Below are positions 34,951 to 47,975 of a stretch of 64,000 bases of DNA, in pieces (the first letter of the stretch is position 1; the number at the start of each line of letters is the position of its first letter). The stretch covers positions 29,473,299 to 29,537,298 of the forward strand of contig CM032128.1 of NCBI GenBank assembly GCA_018894105.1, written 5' to 3'. A program made the position numbers and the translations under genes. Source of the stretch: Jacaranda mimosifolia (lineage: Eukaryota > Streptophyta > Magnoliopsida > Lamiales > Bignoniaceae). The notes below the pieces were generated by a model, which was not told the origin of the DNA, did no database searches, and was given only the letters and a program-made list of their open reading frames with translations.

Positions 34951-37900
34951 CTATCTCCTTTGCCCAGAAATGATAGCATACAACTCTCTAGCTGTCCATG
35001 TTACCTCTGCCAGGTTTTCTAGAGAAGGGCCAATCTCCTCAGCAATCTTAATCAGCAGTACCCTACATTCTGCAGCCATAAAACAGAGATTTCAGTCATA
35101 ATACTAACTTTTCTTTAGTCAAAATATAATGACTGACCTGGAATTATACTAAAATTAAGCAGAGCGAGTGAAGCAAGAATCTTTTGCTCAACCAGTTCTC
35201 CATATTCCAGGCAATTTTTAAGTGGAGTAATGAGAGCTGAGAAGGCACAAAGCTGAAATTCTGTATCAGGAAATGAAGCAAGTGAAGAGCTCAACCAAGC
35301 CACTGTTGTCAGACAAACACGAACTAAATCCAAGTTCCCTAAACTCAGACACTTGGAAATAGTATCCAAAAATGACTTCTTCCCATCCCCAGCAAGTGAA
35401 GCTGACAAACTCAATAACCACTTCTCCCTGGCATTTTCTTCATCAACATCTTCAGTCAAAGAATCGGCCTTCAAAAGTTTTGCATTTTGTCAGTGGATAA
35501 TCATAAAACATTCCTATAGAAATATCATTACATAAATGTTGTCCTGGAGAAACTTTTTAGTTAAAAACATTTCTTGAATTGCGTCAAACTTACTGTTGTT
35601 GTTGCATCAATTGCTATGTCGTCGGCTTCAATGTCTGCAATATCCCAGTCAGGACCATTGAGAAAGCCACCTAGTTTTAGGATCCAATCCTCTGTCATAA
35701 TTTTGCCCGACGAAGAGAAGAAGCCGCCAAGGACTAGGAGAGCCCTGGAACACTTCTTCTCGAATTTTTTGTCGGATAAGCTTCTTTCCAGAGCAATTGT
35801 GAGGGCATCAACAGCCTCCTGTCTATATATGTTGCTCGTCTGTGTTTCTGACTGCAAGTCCAACACAAGGCCATCCCATCAAAATTGTCCTTGGGACATT
35901 AAAAGACATAATTTGCTAACATACTCAATGAAGCTCGGAAGCTTCTTTAAAACATGATAAGACATCCTAAAACATGATAACAAACATGAAGGACGGTTAA
36001 CAGACAGTGTAAGACAGTATACAGAAGACCCTTTTCTTTTAGGTTTGAGTGCAAGAACTCAAGATATACTCATCAGTTCATTCCTTGTGAAATTTATACC
36101 ATTATAATACCTACCAGAAGATCAAGATGCAGAAGCAGGACAGCAACTAGTGGCGTCTGTTCCGGTGAGCAGTCCTGGAGGTATATAAGCAAATCGTTCA
36201 TTGCATTTATTATCTCTTCATCCTGGAGGCATTCCAAAAAGCATTTCGCTCTGTTCCTCCTGATATGAAATAATCAATGCCCAAAAAATGATTTTGTAAG
36301 TCAAGACTAGTTGCCAATGAATCTGTGCAATAGTATTGTGAGTGAATTGAGGGAAGTTTGGAGCTAATGCTAAGAAGTATGATATGCACAATTAGCCTAG
36401 TTCACAAAGAGAGTTGCTGATAGTTGTGGGGCTGCAACTTGTACCAAATCAATATATAAACAAATTGACTATCATTATGTTGACAACCTGTGTTGACTGC
36501 TAAAACTGATGGATATGTCGTCCTAGCACAGTCTAATCAAAGAAAAAATTAGAGCTGATCAGGTTCAATATATATGCTTTATTGTTTTTCTTGTGAACAT
36601 TATAACTCAGCCTAGGTTGTCTCTAAGCCTTCAAGGAATCTTGATTAGTAACTGTTGCCCCCAACTAGGATAAATAAATACCTGTTGAAGCAAACGAGTT
36701 CACTCAGAAGTAGGACTGAATTTGTTCTCAAATTTAGCTGCCCACTGTGAAGGAGTTCTAGCAGATTCGACAGGTTTATGTTTCTGGCAATGTCATTCCT
36801 GCAGCCTGCATCCACTTCAATACAACAGCATAGCAGTGGTAGGATCAATGTCTTCTCCTGAGTGTTTCCAGAGTGAAATCCTCTGAGAAGAAGCTGCAGG
36901 CCTCCCAAGGATATAACTCGTCTTGCATTCATTATTCTCTCGTCTTTACTGAAAACAGTGAGAAGTTGCTGAAAGATGCAAATGGTCATGCTATTATTCA
37001 CTTCTGTATTTTCATTAGAACCTGCTGCCACTTGGGAGAGTAAAGCCAAGAGATGCTCAAAATGATCTGTCTTCCATTTATCAATAACACGCTTCAAAAT
37101 GAGATTGGTAGGTGGGACAGCTTGAAATTGTAACGTCTTTTTTGTCACTGGACAAGTTTTTGTGCATTCTTTATCAAACCAGTCTGTGATAGCTTCACGC
37201 CCAAAGGTTTGGCCAGTCTCAAGAGTCACTGGATCTTCAAAAAGAAGGCCGGTCATGGGGCACAAAAAATCTTTTGGGATGCTACATAGAGAAGGTTTTC
37301 CACTGAAGTCTTCATGATTCTCTGCATTTACAGAACTTAACAGATAAGCTGGTTGAGAAAAAGTTGTGCAAAGGGGAATCCTCCTTAATTTAAATTCTTT
37401 TTCACCAACCTTGGCCTGGAGGTTCCAGTTCATTTTCCTGCATCTGCATCCAGGGCAACATACAAAATTATTATAAAGAACTAATAATGCGTGTGTTTTT
37501 GTGTGTGAAATTCTAGCAACAGACACAATATACCACTCCACTATGGCGTGCAGCACCTTCAGGATGTCGCAAGAATCTCAGGGCAGCATCTTGAACTGAT
37601 TCCTTACTTTGTTTCAGTTCAAATACTGGATTTTCTGGCCTTTTGAGTAAAAGTTTATTTTCTTTTGCAGATGGTAGTGCTTGGAGCATGTATGGTGTGT
37701 GTGAATAGGTTCCATAATTTTCCTCAAGATTTGTTACTCCTGATGAACTTTCTGGACCCAGTCTCCATGCTTCCTCAGGCACGGGTAAGTTATCCTGCAT
37801 AAATGTGAGAAATTCTTGAGAGGTTGCTATATCTTCTCGCCTCTTGTAGATAGAAATAATGAAGAACCTAACATATATAGCAAACATAGGAATTCAACAG

Positions 37901-40113
37901 AAAGTCTTATCATGAATAGAGGTAGTGAATACAGGATCAACATTTTTCCAAAACCATGAACATGAAAGCAAGAGAAGGCTTTTCAAGATTGATCTATTAA
38001 TTGGTGACATATGGAATGATTGTAGAATCATTGCACAATCAGTAATTGCAAAAATCAAAAGTTATCTCAGAATTTGGATTGTAACTTGAAGTCCAAATAA
38101 GTACATGACACAAATTATTCTCTTAAGTGCAAACACATAGGCTCAAATGAATCCCACTGAAGAAAAACTCAGAATAAACTAAAAGGGAATTTTACTTTCA
38201 ATGTTAGAGAATGTCTGTATCAGAAAAGTACAAATTACTCACACAAGCTTTAATCCAAGCAGAAGTAAAGATTTGGCAATGTCTATTTGCATATTTGAAC
38301 ACAAAAGCTGGAGTATCTAAAGGAAACAAGGCCAATTAAATGAAATAGAACAGTCCACGAGAAAAGCCTTAAGTGATACAGTTTTTGAGATTTGAATACT
38401 TACAGTGGGAGATTCACCCTCAGGTTCATAGTTTTTATTTGTGCTTGTTGCTGAGTCGTGAGAGTATAATATCAATTGTTTGTCTTCTGGAGCAGGACTG
38501 TTAGAGCTTCTAGCACTTATATCAAAGTTCTCCACTTCATAAATTTCTAATTCAACTCCTGATTTGTGTGAGTGTCTAAATACTTCATCATACAACTTTT
38601 TACTGACCATTGGCTGAGGTGAGACATGACTAGCAGGACTACTTGTATGGCCATACAAGCCTCCCCTTGGCATCAGTTGGACAGAGAAAGAAGGGATTTT
38701 TATCAAAGGGACTGAAGGTGCTTCAACCCCCTCGGTTATCCAATCCTTATAGTACATTGCAAATTGATAAGTTCCTGAGTCCAGACTTTCATTACACACT
38801 TTCTCAAGCAGCTTTAGATTCATCAGAACGGGTGAATCTGCTAGAGAACGAGTTTCTTTATCATACCAGAGCTTCAAATACAAAAGATGAGGAAGAAATA
38901 CATGGTCCCACAAATCAGGCAGCAAAGACATTCGCGCCTGGAATGGTGAATCACAGAACACTTGAAGAAGATGTTTTGCTGCAATTCCGTCCTTTTTTTG
39001 GAGAACATATATCACACTGAGGTAGAGATGAGCACAAGCTGACAACTTATAATTAGGAATTCCAGATGTGAATCCATCTTTCAAATCATTGGAGTTCAAT
39101 CCTGTAATAACACTAAGCTGTAATGAAGCCTTTTTCAACTCTTTTAAGGTTGCACTCTCTTCCACAGCTCTTTCAACTATTTCAATAGCTTGTTCGAGAT
39201 TTTCTATGACTTTGCTTCCAGTATTCAGGCCTTCATCTGATCCAATGAAATTCAGGGAAGTAAAACTATTGTGACGAAGGGATGTTCTGAACTCCTCATC
39301 CTTGACAAAACGTTTTGCATAGCCACTCAAGATAGAAATAATTGCTTTAACAGCAGCTTCATCAAGAGCAGGAGTAGCAAGAGCCTGATCGAGCTTAGTT
39401 TGTCTCACGCCCCTACTTTCATCAAAGTTTTTATCACTTTCAGACATTCTTGCTCTGTTATCAGAGCTCTGAGGTTGTTTCATGCTTCTCCTATTATTAT
39501 CTTTAGAGCTTCTGTGCTCAGTCGGAGGAGGATGTTTGAAAGAGTTGTTCCTATTTTTCTTATTATCTATCACTATATTGCTCCTATGTCTCTCCCTTTC
39601 CTCACTTCTGCTTGAAGGCCTATCTTCATTTCCCTCATGGCCATAAACTCTATTCGAGTATATATCTTTATATTTCCTATTCATTCCCACCTCAACTATC
39701 TCATCACTCTGAACCACCTCAGTTATCTCAGAACCTCGCAAATCTTCAGATGAACCAAAGCTGAATCTCTTAGCATCCCATGAATCTCGGTGGCTTCTTC
39801 TTTCATGTTTGACACTAGTTCCTTTCTCAGACTCCCAGTCTATTTTTTCCCTCCTGCTAAGATTATCCCTTGGCTTCCTACCTGTAAAGCTGCTACTTGT
39901 TGAAAATTCTCCTTTTGAGTCATATCTAGGAATATCAGATCTCGTCCTCTCTGTCCTTTTTACAGCGAGCAAAGAACCAGATTCATGTTTACCTTCTTGC
40001 ATGTGAAGAGACATACTTCTTCCCTCCGAAGCAAAGGATGTTCTGGGCTTTATTTTTGCTTTTCTCCTCTTGAAACCTTCCTCAGCCAGAAGGTCCTCCA
40101 ATGACATTGCCAT
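34951..40113 (-). CDS. LIN-like U-box E3 ubiquitin ligase
   Basis: Minus-strand model of 8 exons: 40113-38404, 38316-38243, 37867-37534, 37415-36682, 36259-36115, 35851-35594, 35468-35138 and 35069-34951. This gives 3705 nt, 1234 aa, with every phase consistent and a TAG stop at 34953-34951. A U-box lies at about residues 752-821 (IPKDFLCPMTGLLFEDPVTL...) and recruits an E2 to ubiquitylate targets. It is followed by Leu-rich helical repeats of ARM type to the end. The N terminus (MAMSLEDLLAEEGFKRRKAK) and the long charged, Ser/Arg-rich region to about 230 match plant proteins annotated as putative E3 ligase LIN. A helical domain covers about 255-480. Unlike Lotus CERBERUS and Medicago LIN, which act in nodule infection, no WD40 repeats are visible, so a symbiotic role should not be assumed. 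The acceptor of exon 4 is the least certain junction. Confidence 0.82.
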
Positions 40114-41364
40114 TTTAATTCAACTTTAAACCTCACCGGCACCTGTTTCAACAAATGAAAAGAATACAATCACTTCTAGAAATTGAAACTAAAATGTTTG
40201 CAATAGGAATCGATGAAAACTCAAGAAATTATCCACTTATCTACTAGCACCTATATGCTTACTCAGTTCTCATTCAACTCTGCCGTCAGTTTCAAAGGGG
40301 TATAGAGTATCAAAACGGAAATCATAACTTTGAAACATTTTATTATTCAAATTGTGAAAACAGCTTACTACCAACCTGATGAAGATGGAACTTACTACAT
40401 GGTTTGCAAGTCAAAAATATTCGAATAATTACAGAATCAGTGTTTAAACTTCAAATAGATAAATCCCCGGTAGTCCTTAAAACTGTCATATAGACCTCAA
40501 AATCCTGTAATTCCTAAGGTCAGAAATTTTACACTAATATAGCAACACTTGTAACAGTCATTTCTGAACTTTTTCTTGATCAATCTTTCACACTCCATAA
40601 AACCCACTAAAGATTAACACATATCGTAATGATAGGACAACATTGATCAGTAATTTTCTTGGACAATTCAATACTAGTTTTGTCCAATCTCTACATCAAG
40701 AGAATCATTTACTGCATATGCTTCAATCAAATGTAAACAGAAAATTAAAAAAACAGAGATATACATACAACTGCAAATTCCACAAGTACCTTTAATTGGC
40801 TTCTTGTTCTTCAAGATTCATAAGACTGAACCAAACCAAACCGAACCCAACAGCTTAGGAGACAGCCCTTTTCCTCCAATATTATTGCAAGAAGTGATTA
40901 AGGATAAAATTTGGGCATAATCTCGAAAACCCAGGAAAGAAATGAAAACAGGAAGAAAGGGACATAAAATCTTTCCTGAGAAGAAGAGAAGAATGATTGA
41001 GATGCAGGAAGAACAAATGGAAGTCATTGGCTGATACTTGATAATAAAGAAATGGGACAAAGGAAAGAATACAAATGGAGAAAGGACAGTGATGGATGAA
41101 GACTGATGCAAGAATGTTACAATACATGCAACAAGTGTGTAGACTGGACAGGCAGAGAATCAAGAAAGAGAAGTGGAAAAAGTGACAAATGTGAGAGGCT
41201 GAGATTACATCATACCATATGGAATTATAAATCAGAATATTGATGAGAAAAAAACTGTGCAGAATAGTCATTCCTTTGCTTTGCAGGCCATGAGAGGATT
41301 TAAAATAACTGTTTCAAACTGCCGCCCGCGAAACTCCCTATCTGTGTCTCCTTACGCAGACAAA
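40114..41364 (-). other. 5' flank and probable leader of LIN-like gene
   Basis: On the minus strand a possible acceptor (gaaacag|gtgccgg, about 40142) lies shortly before the ATG, with a possible donor (taaag|gtacttg) near 40791. A leader intron is therefore plausible but unproven. A GC-richer spot near 41320-41360 could be the promoter. Minus-strand frames in this segment look like non-coding sequence. Confidence 0.35.
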
Positions 41365-41666
41365 ACGTTCACATTTTCTATTACTTTAAAAATAAAATAT
41401 ATTATTTTTACATATTTTCACTCTAAATCATTTTCATTTTTATTTTTAAAATATATTCTTCAATTACCTATATAATTTTTATCAATAACCTATATATCCT
41501 CTTTCAATTCCATTGTTTCTATCTTTCTCCACCTATAACCTATTAAAATCAACATAATCATTATTTTTCCAATAATCTATCTAAATACACACTCATTTTC
41601 AACTTATTTCCACTAACTAACTTTTAAAATTTTAGAAATAATGAAAATGAAAATAAAACCAAACAG
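41365..41666 (-). mobile_element. MITE family A, copy 3 (inverted)
   Basis: Read on the minus strand it begins 'gctgtttggttttattttca' and continues with the same blocks as copies 1 and 2 (aattttaaaagttagttagtg, tattggaaaaataatgatta). The far end is truncated or diverged. It lies about 1.3 kb upstream of the LIN-like start codon. Confidence 0.6.
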
Positions 41667-42424
41667 CTAGTTCTTTTTTTAATGTTTACCAATAATAAAA
41701 GTAAAAAAGGAAAAAGAAAAATGAAGTAGCAGTTTATATGATCAATTAACCTCTCAATATCCTTGTCTTCTTTCTTATTATTGATTAAGTTGTGGGTTGA
41801 TTGGATTCAATTAGAATTTTTTTTAAAGAAGTGATTAGTATATTATTACACTCCGTATTGTATTAAGCTATTAGCCCGTTTACTTTTGATAGAATATCAT
41901 AGGCAATTTTGTAAAATTGGTCTCGTAACTATATCCTAGTGACAAATTTCGACTTTATCTTTTTCGAGCCGCAAGATTGGTATACTAACTCCTAAAATTT
42001 GACAATTCGGTGACAAATTCAGCTCGAATGTCATTGCCACCGGCCCGATCCTACATGGCGCATGACGTGTCACGGGTGGCGTCCTGTCACTCTAGACCGC
42101 ATCTTTTCTCCTGCATGGCATATGGCGTGGCGCCCCACTCATGCCACGTCAGAAAATTTGTGATACCTGGCTAGGGGGGTGGAATTTAGACATCATCAAT
42201 TCACAAATCCAAAATCCCACAAAAAATTTGTACAAAAAAAATTAAAAACATAAATCAAACATCAGCTAAAATCGCGATTGACTATCAAAAAATCACTTCA
42301 CATCTGAAATCTTCAAAAGGTTTGTTCCTTCTAAGAACCCTAGTTTTACAAATTTTCCCACTCCAAAAATTCATCAAAAATCATCCAAAAAATTGGAACT
42401 TTCTCACTTTCTCAAGGTGGAGAG

Positions 42425-42685
42425 ATGTCTGACATGCCATCGCCGATCAATTGCTACTGTAGGAAGGCTGTTGTCCTACACACGTCATGGACGAACGAAA
42501 ATCCAGGTAGACGATTTCAAACTTGTTCCGAGAAGATAGGCAAGTGCTCATTCTTTCAATGGGTAGACAACTCATTGTGTGAGAGGGCAAGAAAAATTAT
42601 TCCAAGACTTCTCCGACGACTAAATGGTATTGAGGTCAAACTAAGTGTTATGGAGAATGAGAATTGCCAACTTAGTGGAAAGTGA
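42425..42685 (+). CDS. GRF-type zinc-finger ORF carried by MULE
   Basis: An 86-aa ORF with an intact GRF zinc finger: C10-x-C12, a Trp-Thr..Asn-Pro-Gly-Arg-Arg-Phe core (about 22-31), C34, C41, then FFQWVD (43-48). The GRF finger is a small zinc-binding DNA or RNA contact module. A short helical tail follows (about 50-80). The gene starts about 200 bp inside the left inverted repeat and runs opposite to the transposase. The non-autonomous MULE at 1183-3472 has a broken relative in the same end-proximal position. It may be a transposition helper or a captured host fragment. Expression is unknown. It lacks any clear stop or shift, unlike the transposase beside it. Confidence 0.6.
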   Translation: MSDMPSPINCYCRKAVVLHTSWTNENPGRRFQTCSEKIGKCSFFQWVDNSLCERARKIIPRLLRRLNGIEVKLSVMENENCQLSGK

Positions 42686-43772
42686 AGAAAATGAAAATGT
42701 TATTGTTTGGAGGTTTGGTGCTTGCCACTGTTTTACTTTGGAACTAATTGTTGGAGGTGTTGATTTTTGAAAGAGGGTTTTGGAAATCTCAACCTTCTTC
42801 CCCAGTAATCACTCGGGTTGTATTTTTTATCTTTTTTTTTTTTCTTTATTGAAGGCAAAATGTAAGTTGTACTATGTGATTATGAAGTGAAATGTAAGTT
42901 AAATTTTGTTGTCTTCAAATGTTGATCTCTTTCCCTTCAAATTTATGGTTAAAATATGACTAGTGTTGATTGTGTTAATTGAGTAGGTAGATTTGAACTA
43001 GTAATTGGGATTTAGACTCCCAATTTGAGAATGCAAAAACCATGAGCCAAAAGCAGGGTAAATGCAGTACTGACTAATGATTATGAAGAAGATTGAAAAT
43101 TATAGCTCTAAACCAAAGTTGCAAAAAAGAGCAACTAAACCAATATCATACACATTTCATAGTCAAAAATAGCAACTAAACCAAAGTCTTTTATGACCTT
43201 GTACACAATTCTAACAAGTAAAGCAAGTCCATATACTTATACTTGTTATCACAAATATCTCAGCCAAAACTTATACACACATCATAACACAAAATACATT
43301 AATGCAATCAAATACAATAAAAACATGTAGAGGCAAGTCAAGTCTGAAACTAATCGATAACTCCCATTCAACCAAAATATGCTTTACACTAGTTTGCATT
43401 CAAAAGATCAAAAGCATTTGCATCAAAAGATCACAAGGTCTGAACAATTCAATTTTCACACTTATAAATTATTTTTCAATCAACAAAACTCCCATCATTC
43501 CTATCAAATGTCTATACACCCCAATATCACTGTTTCTTCTTCTCATTCTCCATTTCATTCAACTATTTAACAGCAGCAGTAAGGTCAGACATTGTCACAT
43601 ACTTCACTCCACCTTCCATGAATGTTAGTACAGGCAATTAAGTCGACCTACTAGTTTGAGTATTTGACTGAGACTGCTGAGTGCCAATAAATGTAGGATG
43701 TGCCCTAATATTCACTCTTTGACTCCCTTGTGACTTTGATTGCATCAATTGATCATACATGGATGGTCCTTG

Positions 43773-46700
43773 CTACAATATTGGTGGTTGGAGAAGATCC
43801 TGCACAGATGCTTGAGATTCAGGTAAGTGCAAGTTGATCCACTCTTCTTCAGCTTCAGAAACTATTGTAGCATGTTTAAATGGAGGAAAGATGCTTGGCT
43901 CTTCATTGGCTCCCACATCTGCAGGATGTTCCACATCTTCATCAGATTGACTCAGAGTTTCAATGGGATTCTTGCCCAGCAAAGTAGACAAAGACAACAT
44001 AAATGATAAAATGTCTTCCCTAAATAAATTAATCTAACCTTCCTAGTTGCAGTCCTTGCATTCCGTCATGTCCTTCCAGTCATTGTAGGGTCACTTGCTA
44101 ATTGCTTTCCTTTCTTCACCTAAATAATATGTCAACCAAAAATAAAAATAAAAAATTAATAATTAAGCAAATCATTAGATACTAACTAATCAAAATTACC
44201 AAAGAACTGTTTTTTTTTTTTCCACACCAAAGAACTTAATAATAAGAAAAATTACTTGTTTTGAAGATGGCCCCCATTCGTTGCCTTTCATTGGACATGT
44301 CAATGCATTATGTTTTTCTTTGCCACATACCCTACATTTTACAGTTGTTTGATGCCTCTTCATTTTGGTCTTCAGAGGGGCCCCTCTTTTGCTTTTCTTT
44401 CCTTATCAACTGTCTCATCTTCTCCTTTTCTCCTTGTCTTTTTTGGTCTGCCAGCTCTCTTCCCAAAATTTGGAGGCATTAGTGGTATAATACCACTCTC
44501 CCCCGAGACATCTGTGCCACAAACGCCCATTAAATGCTGGCTCATAAACTCTATAATATGCTCAACACTGTAGCAGGAAACTATATATCTCTCAGGGTCT
44601 TGGTTTTGATTATTTATAGCTCTAATAGTATGCATACAAGGCACACCAATCAAGTCCCATGCTCTGCAGCTACATGTCCACTTGTCTAGGTCAACACAGT
44701 GCTGAGAACCATCAGCACAAGATACTTGATAATATTTGTCAGTTGCCTTGATAGGTATGTAAGAGGATGCATCTTTGAAATTTTTCTCTAGAACATCTCT
44801 AATCTTGGAGCACAGAAACCCACTTCTCCACTTAGCTCTAGCTTTATCTCTGTTAATTGACAACCTCTTCATAAGATACTCCCTAATCCAATCAAGCATT
44901 GTAAGGATAGGTTTCTCTCTTGCCATCACAATGTTGTTGTTGAATGCTTCACAGATATTATTCACAAGAAGATCACATTTGGAATGGATCCTAAAATGTG
45001 ACCTACTCCACTAATTTGGAGGTTTGTCACTCAACTACTGGTAAGCTTTATCATCCAAATCCTTCAGCTTTCGCATTTTTCTTTTAAACTCGGCAACAAT
45101 AGTAGTAGTAGCAGTGGCTTTCCATAAAGCCTGCTTGAATGCCTCTCCTCTGAAGCCACTTCTATGCATATTCTTCCACAAATGTTGCACACAAAACCTA
45201 TGCTCTGCTCCTGGAAAGACTCCTTCAAAGGCCTGTATCAAACTTTTTTGCTTGTCTGACATAAAAGTGTAATCCTCAACATTGTTTATGTCCAAGTCAT
45301 TCTTCAACACAGTTAGAAACCACTCCCAATTATCAAAATTCATAACATTTACACCACAACATATGTTGTAGGGTAAATGTTATTGTTTGGATCAACTCCT
45401 ACTACTGTGAGTAAGGACCCTCCATGTATAGTGTTGAGATGACACCCATCTACCCCAATGAATGCCCTACACCCTTCCTTAAACCCTTGTCTTAATGCAA
45501 TCAAACAACAGTAAAACTTACTGAACCTATTCTGACCATCTGTTTCTTCTACATCCACCAAGACAGTTGAACTCGGGTTGGTTCTCCTAATTTTCTCTAC
45601 ATAATCCCACAGCTTATCATATTGCCACTCAGGGTCTCCCTCAAGCTTCTCCAATGCCATTCTCTTAGCTCTATAGGCCTGATCCTTAGACATATTCACG
45701 TTCATATCCTTGATAATATCTTGTCTAAACCCCTCAACATTTCTTTTAGGATTAGTTTTCCACATATGCAAGTATCTATCACACAACCATTTTGTTTTAA
45801 CATCCTTAATGTCAAAATTTTCTCCCCATTTGTGCTTAGGAATGTATTCTCTTATTTGGAAAGTGCACTTCTCTTTCAATTTAATGGCACTAATTCTCCA
45901 AGCATAACTATTATGTTTACCTCCCACACACCTTGCATAAAACTCTATTTTTGTCATTCTTTGTAATCTTGAAGTCTCTTTTAGTTGATACAACATGAGA
46001 TTGAATAGCTTGCTTAAATCTTCATTGCTACTAAAAGCATCTATAGTTGAAATGTTAGGTTCCACATGTTTTTAGTGTTAAACACAGGGAATTTACACAT
46101 ATCATTATCCTCATCTGAGTTCAACTTATCAACCATTTCCATGTCACTGCCCATCAAATCTTCCTCACTGCCCCCATTACTCTCACTATCACCATGTTCC
46201 CCTACTTCTTCTTCATTGTGCTCACTTTCACTTTCTAAACTTACTTGGCTTAAGTCATGTTCATCACTCATGTCATGATCACTCAAGATAAAATCAATAT
46301 CACTATCTTCCTCACCCTCACCAACCATATATATGGGTACCTCTCTTGTTCCCATCATATTATCCTCTAAATATGCTTCTACATTTACCTCATAAGGATA
46401 TAAATCTATACTTGCCAATATTTCATCTAACTCATCATCTCCTAAACCCCCCAAACTTTGTTGTAAACCCCAACATCCCCCAGACCTTGCTCATCACCCT
46501 CTACATCTCCAGCACTTTGTTGTACACCACCCACATCCCCCAAACCCTGTTGTACACCCTTCACATCCCTCAGACCTTGCTATACATCCCTCACCTCCCT
46601 CAATCCTTGTTGTACATTCCCCATGCCCCCCACACCTTGTTGTACATCTCCATCATCTCCCAAGTTTGTATCTTGATTAGCATCAAACTGAATTCCCAAA

Positions 46701-47300
46701 TCACACATGTCACCAACTCTTTCATCACCCTTCTGAACATCATTATGTAATTCGACCTCACTATTTTGCTTTATAGCTATTCCCTTAGCCCCTTCAACCC
46801 CTTGATTTTTCTCTACACCTATTCCCTCACCCCTCTTCAACCCCTTATTTTCCTCTACACCTACTTCTTCACCTCATTCAACATCTTGATTTTGTTGTAC
46901 AACTAATTCCTAAGTTTGTTCTTCATTTGGTTTCTCTAACAGTTCAACCACTTCATAAAGTTTATCATTAGAAGGATTTGCAACTACAGTTAGGTAAAAT
47001 ATCACCTCCCAAGTAATTTTTAAAGCTTTAGCAGCTAGTTTCAACAGTTCATTTCCTTCAGTTATTTTTTTAAACCCAAATGGTTTCTTGATATAGATAG
47101 CAAAATCACCATTCAATCCAACCATTTCATAGCATTTACTAAGAGTACTTCTACCACAATTATGTGCAGGGACATAATCAAACTTACTTAAAGTACTTCC
47201 ACAGTATCTAAGCACAGGTCTGTTTTAAATCTCACCCATGTGATAAATGGTCACAGTAATGCATGCGCTGTCAACGTCTGCAAAAGACAAAAATAGTGTA
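43773..47300 (-). pseudogene. Decayed MULE (MURA-type) transposase
   Basis: Read right to left, an N-terminal PB1-like segment (about 47290-46910) is followed by an acidic, repeat-rich linker and a DDE transposase core. Catalytic-type residues are visible as GVDGCHL (first Asp, about 45410), FMSDKQKSL with HRFCVQHL (second Asp and C2H motif, about 45190-45270), and NNICEAFN (Glu, about 44950). A SWIM zinc finger, CSCRAWDLIGVPCMHTIRA, follows, then a CCHC-like knuckle, CRVCGKEKHNALTC (about 44290-44340). Breaks include a stop after IYHMGEI, a stop plus shift after YPTTYVVV (about 45345), two amber stops between KAYQ and WSRSHF (about 45000-45035), and a one-base shift before the knuckle. The reading order matches plant Mutator transposases. 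Confidence 0.88.
46466..46665 (-). repeat. 30-bp coding minisatellite in transposase linker
   Basis: About seven to eight degenerate copies of a 30-bp unit, with plus-strand consensus near 'cttgttgtaca.cc', encode a roughly 10-residue repeat of VQQGLGDVGG type in the transposase linker. Copies differ by point changes and a few stops, so the array predates full decay. Confidence 0.7.
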
Positions 47301-47975
47301 AAAATTAATTTTAAAACAAAAAATTTATAAATAATTTCTGAAACTGACAATACACTGGGTGGATGACCATTTTTCATAAAGTTCGCATACAAACTGGGGA
47401 CCATGTGGCTCCATTTGCATAGTAAATGATTCTTTACATAATAAACAAGTCAAAAACAAGTTTTTTTTCTTTTCAAAACAATGTCTGGCCTCATGTGCCT
47501 CCCATAAACCTAGAAAAGAATATCCCATAAACCCAACAAATATATAATGGAAACAAAGACCTAAAATAAAATGGGGGTGGAGGATCCACATTCCTTCGCT
47601 GTCTAATATATACCATGTTCGACTTCAGCTTGCGCAAAGGAGGATTTTGCACAAACAAGCTTCAATTTTTCGATGTTAGGTGTTCTAGGGTTCGTTGGTG
47701 GAGAAGAAATTTTGGGTTTTGATTTTGATTCTTACAGAATGTGGGTTTTTCATTTCTTAATGTAGGCATTCTTTTAATTTCGTCCAAAATCACGTTCTTT
47801 AGCTGATGTTTGAGTTTTCGCTTTTTTTTCATCCAGAAATTATGTTTTTAATTTTTTAATTTTTTTGAATTTTTTGTAGGATTTTGGATTTGTGAATTGA
47901 TAACTTGTAAATTCCACCCCCTGGCCAGGTATCACAAACTTTCTGACGTGGCACGAGTGGGGCACCACGCCATAT

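Noticed and set aside
40882..41271. 129-codon minus-strand frame upstream of the LIN-like gene
   Set aside because: It has low-complexity Phe, Ser and His composition, overlaps another frame and shows no recognisable domain. More likely leader or intron of the LIN-like gene.
45622..46750. Plus-strand frames opposite the MULE transposase, including one with repeated LLYIPH-type units
   Set aside because: They are antisense shadows of the transposase and its 30-bp minisatellite.
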